Source: Helicoverpa zea (lineage: Eukaryota > Arthropoda > Insecta > Lepidoptera > Noctuidae). From it: a DNA stretch of 64,000 nucleotides. Below are positions 62,101 to 64,000 of this stretch, one piece after another. The notes under the pieces were generated by a model. The model was not told the origin of the DNA. It saw only the letters and a list, made by a program, of their open reading frames with translations, and searched no databases. Location of the stretch: positions 15,500,001 to 15,564,000 of the forward strand of contig NC_061482.1 of NCBI RefSeq assembly GCF_022581195.2, written 5' to 3'. The position numbers and the translations under genes are program-made. The stretch's first letter is position 1, and every line of letters starts with the position of its first letter.

Positions 62101-64000
62101 GTCCTCGCCAAATTGTAACTTCTGCGTCAAACACCAAAAAAGAAGACAACTTTGATAATATTGAAACTACTACAATTGACAGTATATTGTTGGGAATAAA
62201 AGAACTGGAAAGATTGAGAAACATAAGCATTCAACAAACGCTCAATTTTACAAATGACAATGATACTAATGCAGATTTAGATGAATACGAATATACATTC
62301 TATGACACTGCTGAGTCAACCACAGCAGCAAAAACGGACACCTTCAATAATTTTACATATGATGAATATTCGAGCACTGTAACTGATTACAATTCATTCG
62401 AATTTGTTAATACAAATGAACATACTAGTACTGAAACTTCTACAGTTACAGAAAGTTCCGATATGACATATACCATCAATGATTATAGTGATGGCATGGA
62501 TACTACCACAGATAGTGAAACAACGGTCACTGATACTGAATTTGTATCATATATAAACATATTTGAAACGACCAGTGATATTGAAGGTTTAGAAACTGGA
62601 GAAAATACCGAGACGACAAGAAACAGTGTAACTGACTCCACGTACTCGATAGATACAACTACTAGTATGGACGTTACAGACAGTACGATTAAATATACAA
62701 CTGAGTACGATGTTATAGAAACATCTACTCCATATTCCACTTTACAACCTACAAAAGCTCACGACAAGGCCAAAAATTATGATATCGCGACTGAGGTTAC
62801 AATTCAATCTGCAGTGACCAATACTTTGAAAACTACAACGATTGCAACCGTCGAAATTTGTCCTGATTTTACATTCAATTGTACAGTAAACTGTAATGGA
62901 AGCAATATCAAACAAGTATTTTTCATGTCAAACTGTACTATTGTCAAAAGAGTCTGCTACGTAAAACTGTGTCCTTCCAATATAAACGATATGGTGAATT
63001 CAAAGAATGGTACAAATGTGACTATTATAGATATAGTATATATTGAAAAAGACAGGAAGATGTATAATTTATCTGTGCCTACCAGGAAAAAGTTACTCAA
63101 GTTATGCTGGGAAACCATGTTCGGGCAAGAGCTAGTAAAGTTGACAATGATGGACCTGGTAAGTTAATACAGACGCCAGCGCATCAAGCTACGCCAATCT
63201 GTAAAATCCCAATATTTTAGTTATTTTTTTAACTGTACATATCGGGTGTGTCGTTTACAATCACATCAAATGAAATGATTTAATATACTGGTTAATATAT
63301 GTCGATTAACACAAAGAAAAAAGAAAAATACGTAAATTTTTTTGAAACAAAGTAAAGTCAAATTAGAACACCATATAAAAGTCAGTCATTACAAACATCT
63401 GAAATTCTCCCTTGAAAACTGAAATCTGTCAACTTATCAAAACATTCGATATTCCTAACTTTATCTCTACTTTATACATGATGTTGTAAATTATAAAACT
63501 GTGGTTAAACCACTGAATGAATTAGGTTATTTTTTTTTTACAATTCGCCATAGAATATCATAAAGTATATGCGATAGGATTTAATGTAATTGTGAACGAC
63601 ACAGCCTGTATAAGAGGAAAGTGACAAAATGGCTGTCATGGTAAGGCCATAAAAATTGGAATGGGGTAAGGAGAATTATATTTGAATCACTTTTAATAGC
63701 AAGCTCATACGAGTATCAGGCAATAAATTCAACACAACAGCTTCGGAGACACACTTCTTGATTACTACATACTTTTGCTTACACACTCTTAACTTTATTG
63801 ATATCTATTCTCTTTTTCAGGTTTTCGTCCTGCTTGGTACACTATTCATGGATTTCTTTCGCGCCCTCTTTGTTCGATACATGAACAGATGCTGGTGCTG
63901 GGACCTCGAAAAGAAATTCCCTGAATACGGAGACTTTAAAATTGCCGAAAATATTCTTCATCTTATAAACAACCAGGGAATGGTCTGGATGGGAATGTTC
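35148..64000 (+). CDS. Tmc: Transmembrane channel-like protein (12 exons, 3' end outside window)
   Basis: TMC-family multi-pass membrane protein, the family linked to mechanotransduction channels. Exons: 35148-35159, 39844-39927, 48607-48769, 51042-51213, 51899-52043, 52482-52586, 52944-53132, 53685-53917, 54976-55167, 57320-57568, 61787-63158, 63821-64000. Phases agree at every join: 3096 nt = 1032 codons without a stop. The N-terminus is basic and Ser-rich. About six hydrophobic segments follow, with family motifs KEIESHFGSVVASYF, FSWKLFTGWDFMIGN, LEHYHPRKQLRLQLAR and CWETMFGQE. Between segments 5 and 6 lies an unusually long Thr/Ser-rich loop (exon 11). Exon 1 is the least certain. Insects have more than one TMC gene, and which paralogue this is cannot be settled here. 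Confidence 0.95.
35160..37260. other. Tmc intron 1, first part: no gene seen
   Basis: AT-rich. Near 36700-36850 the dispersed CCCTATGAATGC...ACTACGCAATAGATT piece (family of 29213, minus-like) occurs. Otherwise nothing recognisable. Confidence 0.45.
37103..37125 (-). repeat. Box B-like SINE remnant
   Basis: CGGGAATCGAACCCGCGG is the reverse complement of a tRNA-like box B. No box A is visible, so it is a remnant. Confidence 0.35.
37383..37820 (-). CDS. Small two-exon gene for a Cys-rich 93-residue protein
   Basis: Exons 37713-37820 (36 codons) and 37383-37556 (57 codons plus TAA), phase 0, donor ATG|GTAAGT and acceptor ATTACAG. The protein begins MQNIVYCINCGSAGG, then LRCIQQWTVPRM joined to VEAHDLICTTCWSEA, and ends with NCVLCKKLLPSG and EQWAVVPT. 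Paired CxxC sites (CINC, CTTC, CVLC) suggest metal binding; the first two loosely resemble a ZAD-type zinc domain. Not recognised further. It lies on the opposite strand inside Tmc intron 1; a variant poly(A) signal ATTAAA lies at 37271-37276. It could be a captured transposon domain instead of a host gene. Confidence 0.5.
38712..39145 (-). repeat. Dispersed repeat, minus copy (GGGTCCCGT family) with insertion
   Basis: Starts AGGGTCCCGTACCCAAAGGG and ends GAGTCCGACTCGCACTTGG with GGCCGG and a T run. A roughly 90-bp insertion near 38880-38970 ends in (TTTC)n, splitting the copy. Confidence 0.65.
39652..39790. mobile_element. MITE of about 139 bp next to Tmc exon 2
   Basis: CCGTCAGTTGCACAAAGCTC at the left is matched in reverse complement by CCGTCAGACGCACAAAGCTC at the right, with the inverted match continuing past TTAAAGTT. 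Flanks are ATA and TTA. It ends 54 bp before the exon 2 acceptor. Confidence 0.75.
39844..39927 (+). CDS. Tmc: Tmc exon 2: N-terminal cytoplasmic
   Basis: Reads GNKERGILKLEPRPRVVIDI and AKSELTPQ. Acceptor TTCTGCAG, donor GTATGT. A MITE ends 54 bp upstream. Confidence 0.85.
40095..40250. repeat. AACCGACTCC repeat piece plus GTCGGCTTC-family piece
   Basis: TTAACCGACTCCAAAAGGAG matches the repeats at 42610, 49285 and 56025. TTCGGTTAGACTAGAAGCC is the minus orientation of the GTCTAACC family. Confidence 0.45.
41070..41202 (-). repeat. GGGGTCGGCTTTC family copy (minus)
   Basis: Ends AAAGCCGACCCCAATATAG and TTGGGAAAAGGCTCG, preceded by GATAGGCAGTCG. Reverse of the copy at 41429. Confidence 0.65.
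41429..41560 (+). repeat. GGGGTCGGCTTCC family copy (plus)
   Basis: CATCATCTCCCGAGCCTTTT, TTGGGGTCGGCTTCCAGTC, GATGCAGCTGAGTACCAG and GACTGCCTATCTGATC. Confidence 0.7.
42033..42321. mobile_element. Fold-back element, arms of about 110 bp
   Basis: The left arm 42033-42143 and right arm 42213-42321 are near-perfect reverse complements (start AATAAATTTTAATGAATT; inner ends GCGTGGGGTGC and GCACCCCACGC) around a 69-bp loop. AT-rich, non-coding. The near identity of the arms suggests recent formation or gene conversion. Confidence 0.85.
42340..43605. repeat. AAGTCGG-rich dispersed repeat block with 123-bp tandem
   Basis: Contains GAAGTCGGTGTCTAATGG, ACCGACTTCTAGGCC and a 43230-43440 segment matching 56025-56270 in reverse (TGACCTGATGACTATGGGAC). 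Inside, TACATATTCAGTTGTCG recurs at 42871, 42994 and 43117: about three 123-bp tandem units over roughly 42835-43205. Confidence 0.7.
43662..44562. mobile_element. Inverted-repeat element with CGATTCTATAAAA ends, nested insertions
   Basis: Left end GTCGATTCTATAAAATATC and right end TTTTATAGAATCGACGTGC are inverted; the match extends into AACTCACTTCG / CGAAGTGAAATGCGAG. It contains the MITE at 43726-44045 and runs into the element starting at 44165. A second right-end copy lies at 44990-45040. Confidence 0.6.
43726..44045. mobile_element. PIF/Harbinger-like MITE, 320 bp, TAA duplication
   Basis: Ends AGGTAGAATTCCGTGG (left) and the same in reverse complement (right), flanked by TAA at 43723-43725 and 44046-44048. 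The subterminal region is CG-rich, with GACAGTCGCGCGCGG and its inverse. Confidence 0.85.
44165..44973. mobile_element. 809-bp element with GGGGAGGTAGGGGAG ends, TA duplication
   Basis: 24-bp terminal inverted repeats (GGGGAGGTAGGGGAGAGATG at the left, 1 mismatch) flanked by TA. It includes a 15-bp perfect hairpin at 44206-44240 and a fragment of the 25985 family at 44565-44610 (GGCCTTGGCCCTGTTGCG). No transposase. The TA duplication fits a Tc1/mariner-type origin. Confidence 0.7.
45490..45705 (+). repeat. Dispersed repeat (as at 29213)
   Basis: ATATAAACCTTCCACTTC, TCCGTTGCGTAATTTTAAAG and GCGACTTAGTTTTATACTAT follow the family order; the 5' part is degraded. Confidence 0.55.
46745..46870 (+). 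repeat. GGGGTCGGCTTCC family, short copy
   Basis: ATGTTGGGGTCGGCTTCC, AACCAGTGATTTACATTGAG and CAGACCTCCTCACTGACCC. Confidence 0.6.
46883..47085 (+). repeat. Dispersed repeat (as at 29213)
   Basis: GAACCGCTCCGGCTTCGCAC, CAATCACTCCATCTGTT and GCGACTTTGTTTTATTCTAT. Confidence 0.65.
47090..48360. other. Tmc intron 2, late part: no gene seen
   Basis: AT-rich non-coding sequence with no clear repeat boundary or ORF. Confidence 0.45.
48365..48565 (+). repeat. Dispersed repeat directly before Tmc exon 3
   Basis: GCGATCCGCCCTGGCTTCG, CAACCACTCTATCTATT and AAAGTGACTTTGTTTTACAC. It ends about 40 bp before the exon 3 acceptor, so the repeat lies where the branch point would be expected. Confidence 0.65.
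48607..48769 (+). CDS. Tmc: Tmc exon 3: N-terminal cytoplasmic
   Basis: Reads GSCDHPPASPQPSVDRLS, GSMSSSGVNLFHLPSE and NEVKFSPSAG; Pro/Ser-rich. Acceptor CTGTCAG, donor GTACGA. It lies 8.7 kb past exon 2 and directly after a dispersed repeat. Confidence 0.88.
48795..48985 (+). repeat. Dispersed repeat just after Tmc exon 3
   Basis: ATCGAGGAAGGCTGCAGGC, ATCCGGGTTCGTGCAGAGG and GATGTGGGTGAAACCGCTGG; it resembles the GCGGGTGAAACCGCGGG repeats in its 3' part. Confidence 0.45.
49285..49560 (+). repeat. ACCGACTTACCAAAAAGGAGG repeat
   Basis: Starts ACCGACTTACCAAAAAGG, contains GTGGCACCATTGTCATCAGG and ends CATTAGACACTGACTTTT. Same family as 42340 and 56025. Confidence 0.6.
50073..50125 (+). repeat. 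Fragment of the 25985-family 3' end
   Basis: CCAACGTGGCAATGCTGCC and AGCCTCTTGGGTACGCTTCC match 27490-27530. Confidence 0.6.
50175..50480 (-). mobile_element. tRNA-derived SINE (minus orientation), best preserved
   Basis: The right end CCCACTAGGCCAACACGAC and CCTGGAATCGAACCCACC are the complements of box A-like and box B-like motifs. The body and CCCACTGCTGGGCACAGGC end match the other copies. Confidence 0.85.
51042..51213 (+). CDS. Tmc: Tmc exon 4: Arg/Ser-rich region
   Basis: Reads DGSEDEDYSASLSAVLRQRR, then a run of Arg/Ser (RRSRKGRARRP) and RPRRRSSVFTTSSGE. Highly basic; likely cytoplasmic with possible phosphorylation sites. Acceptor TTCCGCAG, donor GTAAGT. Confidence 0.92.
51634..51842 (+). 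repeat. Fragment of the 25985-family 5' segment near Tmc exon 5
   Basis: ACGACTTCAAAAATTATC, CCCTCCCGCTGTGGGTCAGC and CTGGGGTTGCTGACATCTC match 25995-26200. It stops abruptly at CTCTTTG, 57 bp before the exon 5 acceptor. The copy at 44565 stops near the same point. Confidence 0.75.
51899..52043 (+). CDS. Tmc: Tmc exon 5: N-terminal cytoplasmic
   Basis: Reads TAISMEDGQLAVATQEQIFE and HLHKEVLGSVKQQPLGMRRK. The last part (QQPLGMRRKLK) is typical of TMC proteins before the membrane domain. Acceptor TATTCAG, donor GTTAGA. Confidence 0.94.
52138..52290 (+). repeat. GGGGTCGGCTTTG family copy
   Basis: CATCATCATCTCCCGAGCC, TATACTGGGGTCGGC, GACTGCCTATCTGACC and AATTACCCGGGAAAGACTG. Confidence 0.7.
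52482..52586 (+). CDS. Tmc: Tmc exon 6
   Basis: Reads AKAYIKRHEGQLQERLAQSK and DIYARFNILLNS. Helical and basic, just before membrane segment 1. Acceptor TCTATAG, donor GTACGT. Confidence 0.94.
52722..52895. mobile_element. MITE relative of 19094-19265
   Basis: GCGTGCATCTACACGGTGC, AGTAGCTTGCGCATGTTG, AATACCCACCCGCGTGCTC and GCGTATGCACC occur in the inverse order of the 19094 copy. It ends about 50 bp before Tmc exon 7. Confidence 0.6.
52944..53132 (+). CDS. Tmc: Tmc exon 7: membrane segment 1
   Basis: Reads IPWELRIKEIESHFGSVVAS, the TMC signature, followed by the hydrophobic FWVNLVIGFVLLVFVIVPE. Acceptor TGCTGTAG, donor GTATGC. Confidence 0.97.
53198..53358 (+). repeat. Dispersed repeat (GGAGAAGGACGTAGG family)
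   Basis: GCTGAACCGTTTAAGC, CCTGGGAGAAGGACGTAGG and ATCCGGCTACGGGAAGCAG, ending GGGTGAAACTGCGGGCG. Confidence 0.65.
53365..53560 (+). repeat. Dispersed repeat (as at 29213)
   Basis: GGGACCCGGCTTCGTACGGG, TCGCTCTATCTATC, TCCGTTGCGTAGTTTATAA and GTGACTTTGTTTAATACTAT. Confidence 0.65.
53685..53917 (+). CDS. Tmc: Tmc exon 8: membrane segment 2
   Basis: Reads LLTLWEFEGVLKFSPIFYGY, then YRMPLAYFLTGLAVYIYSF (membrane segment 2). Acceptor TTTTCAG, donor GTTAGT. Confidence 0.96.
54498..54908. mobile_element. PIF/Harbinger-like MITE, 411 bp, TAA duplication
   Basis: Starts GAGCCCTGCCTCATTAGG and, reverse-complemented, ends GAGCCCTGCCTCACTAAG; the inverted match extends into GACGCCA.TGGCGACGTCGCC. TAA flanks at 54495-54497 and 54909-54911. 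GC-rich interior. It ends 67 bp before Tmc exon 9. Confidence 0.87.
54976..55167 (+). CDS. Tmc: Tmc exon 9: cytoplasmic loop signature
   Basis: Reads CIFSWKLFTGWDFMIGNTET and IASVILGFKEALLEEAEKKK. This SWK.F.GWDF.I motif is diagnostic of TMC proteins. Acceptor TTTCACAG, donor GTAAGT. A 411-bp MITE ends 67 bp upstream. Confidence 0.97.
55355..55600 (+). repeat. GTTGAGGTGAGCCTTC / GTCTAACTGG family, long copy
   Basis: CTAGCCTTTTCCCAACTATG, AGTCTAACTGGATACAACTG, GGTTGTCAGACTTTCTGGC and CCCGTAACGACTGCCAAAG. The longest copy of this family in the window. Confidence 0.7.
55620..56890. mobile_element. Possible element with subterminal TAGTCGGA-type motifs
   Basis: On the left (55680-55830) TCCGAC and ACTAAAG motifs recur. 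On the right (56660-56880) the complement GTCGGAA, TTAGTCGGAACTTTAG and TTTGTCGGTAA recur. The opposite orientations flank a 56025-56270 insertion of the AAAGGAGGAGG repeat. No coding was seen; exact ends were not found. Confidence 0.35.
56025..56270 (+). repeat. AAAAAGGAGGAGG repeat copy
   Basis: AAAAAGGAGGAGGTTCTCAA, CGATTTACGTGATTC, AGTTGGTCCCATAGTCATC and AACCCTGAGAAATC. Reverse of 43230-43440. Confidence 0.65.
57030..57262 (+). repeat. Dispersed repeat (GGGTCCCGTTTTACC family)
   Basis: GTTGTATGGGAGCCCTCC, CACGGTTCATGAGATACAGC and AATAGGGTCCCGTTTTACC then GGGACCCTAA. It ends about 55 bp before Tmc exon 10. Confidence 0.7.
57320..57568 (+). CDS. Tmc: Tmc exon 10: membrane segments 3 and 4
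   Basis: Reads LRALVNVCVVILLAVSAYAV, IVVTVISITFPVFFELLGF and EHYHPRKQLRLQLAR. Acceptor TATTTCAG, donor GTAATA. Confidence 0.97.
58042..60828 (+). mobile_element. Jockey-group LINE, 5' truncated, with 10-bp target duplication
   Basis: Inserted inside the Tc1-like element with AAACTTCGAT at both ends (58032-58041 and 60829-60838). It ends in a TAAA-repeat tail. The endonuclease part (CVVYLPPPVRLESLSKFL, IIIMGDLNLSF) is frameshifted. RT ORF 58380-60599 is open. Confidence 0.88.
58380..60599 (+). CDS. LINE ORF2 reverse transcriptase (739 codons)
   Basis: A long open RT frame; no ATG is needed because the real ORF began upstream in the endonuclease region. Motifs in order: KKARIVPVFKKGDQNNVKNY and RPISILSCFSKL, QHGFITGRSVQTNLVSF, AIYTDFSSAFDKVSH (catalytic Asp), ARSGVPQGSHLGPTLFTVF, LSLYADDLKIY (YADD box), then the C-terminal LGVIIDSKLTFSSHI and LEFASEVWSPIYAVQ. 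The frame is intact although the upstream endonuclease frame has several breaks. The clade is close to CR1/Jockey by motif style; not settled. Confidence 0.9.
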   Translation: MDLKHPPLLLNLTSHVSQSYLESNPRCDFNFFKADYKKIITKLKSINWNIAFLESVTVNDMLSTFYQLLRDIIAQYVPKRRARLSEFPPWFDTALRKLLSEKNSKRLKYMKYKNPRDKLEYEILRNRCQKQLKACYNKYITRVEDNIVKNPKLLWNYVNSKRKGDLSLPGIMHSDELTEDNGLGIANLFASHFSSVYSCSCSNQTLHCVINSSSSSSFGRIRFTEREVLNKIKRLDTLKGAGPDMIPPLFVKRCGQYLALPLCLILNRSFEDGVFPDEWKKARIVPVFKKGDQNNVKNYRPISILSCFSKLCESLLCPIITKYMNSIITTAQHGFITGRSVQTNLVSFVSDLSVAVDNGKQIDAIYTDFSSAFDKVSHPLLLSKLESLGIHGSLLNWFQSYLFQRPQTVSVKGYDSEIYFARSGVPQGSHLGPTLFTVFINDITNQIKHSKLSLYADDLKIYREVNSTSDVDLIQKDLDRIRDWCQKNSMTLNASKCYHIKYTKRRAPIHSNYNIDGTILQEVNEIRDLGVIIDSKLTFSSHINAAAKKGARMLGFIKRNTKEFRLIRTKKILYYSLVQSHLEFASEVWSPIYAVQSQRIESIQRAFTRHLAYISSGISHRVPYYQRLNFFKMNTLHNRRKIHDIQFLHKLINGKTDCSELVHHIKLAVPTRIPRYPITKPFHIPFYRTNVGKRSPMARICSEYNSLCGSSDNFDIFHDSYNKFKRNVNASYKLNFAQN
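61192..61332 (+). pseudogene. Transposase N-terminal remnant (47 codons)
   Basis: Reads MPKRQRKTVLNTEVREFVVR and LRDYFAREQQNG, which resembles the N-terminus of DDE transposases of Tc1-like elements common in moths. It then diverges (FNSTILLTNLY) and stops, so the catalytic part is deleted. An acidic C-terminal-like DSDFEDP segment follows at 61350-61400. Confidence 0.6.
61787..63158 (+). CDS. Tmc: Tmc exon 11: segment 5 and giant Thr/Ser-rich extracellular loop
   Basis: A single 1372-nt exon, far longer than its neighbours. MLLNLLNLYSLIFALF (segment 5) is followed by about 400 residues rich in Thr, Ser, Asp and Asn with many NxS/T sites, a Cys cluster (CPDFTFNCTVNC, SNCTIVKRVCYVKLCP), then CWETMFGQELVKLTMMDL leading to segment 6. 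By family topology this loop faces outside. The length and mucin-like composition suggest heavy glycosylation; that is inference. Acceptor CTTGTAG, donor GTAAGT. Confidence 0.93.
63243..63608. mobile_element. Second copy of the CGGGTGTGTCG MITE
   Basis: Starts CGGGTGTGTCGTTTACAATC and, reverse-complemented, ends CAGGCTGTGTCGTTCACAAT. The interior matches the copy at 32832 (ATATGTCGATTAACAC, AATTCGCCATAGAATATC) with small deletions. It lies in Tmc intron 11. Confidence 0.85.
63821..64000 (+). CDS. Tmc: Tmc exon 12 (cut by window end): membrane segment 6
   Basis: Reads VFVLLGTLFMDFFRALFVRY, CWCWDLEKKFPEYGDFKIAE and NNQGMVWMGMF, strongly conserved TMC sequence. No donor before the window end. 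Acceptor TTTTTCAG. Confidence 0.96.

Noticed and set aside
62483..62740. Minus-strand 85-codon Val/Ser-rich ORF
   Set aside because: Antisense of the Thr-rich Tmc loop; composition follows from the sense strand.

Overview
The window looks like a lepidopteran (moth or butterfly) nuclear genome segment. It is AT-rich, both main genes are split into short exons with GT-AG introns, and the introns and spacers are packed with repeats of moth-like type: tRNA-derived SINEs, short inverted-repeat elements with TAA/TTA target duplications, and decayed LINEs. The species cannot be told from the sequence alone. No bacterial, viral or organellar gene was seen.

Left part (1-22268, minus strand): the laminin gamma chain gene (LanB2 / laminin gamma-1). 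It reads right to left through 23 exons, which join in phase into 1374 codons (4122 nt). The order is signal peptide, LN domain, LE repeats, laminin IV domain, more LE repeats including the nidogen-binding motif, then the start of the coiled coil. The C-terminal end lies beyond base 1. Intron 1 (5.6 kb) is the largest. One exon/intron boundary has been amplified into a 117-bp tandem array at 4891-5592.

Middle (22269-35147): an intergenic region. It holds SINEs, LINE 3' ends, a possible 3.5-kb inverted-repeat element with rearranged pieces of an endonuclease-bearing retroelement (25985-27567), and a 401-bp inverted-repeat element. No convincing host gene was found.

Right part (35148-64000, plus strand): a transmembrane channel-like gene (Tmc), 12 exons and 1032 codons in phase, continuing past the window end. 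It starts with a proposed 12-nt coding exon. Exon 11 (1372 nt) encodes an extracellular Thr/Ser/Asp-rich, N-glycosylation-rich loop of about 400 residues between membrane segments 5 and 6. A small two-exon minus-strand gene for a Cys-rich 93-residue protein (37383-37820) sits inside Tmc intron 1.

Tmc introns carry nested mobile DNA. A Tc1/mariner-like element (57972-61749, TA duplication) is split by a LINE (58042-60828) with a 10-bp target duplication and a long intact reverse transcriptase ORF. Several interleaved inverted-repeat elements lie at 43660-45040. The two main genes are divergently arranged, with start codons about 13 kb apart. Laminin gamma is a basement-membrane subunit and TMC is a mechanotransduction membrane protein; nothing in the window indicates that they act together.
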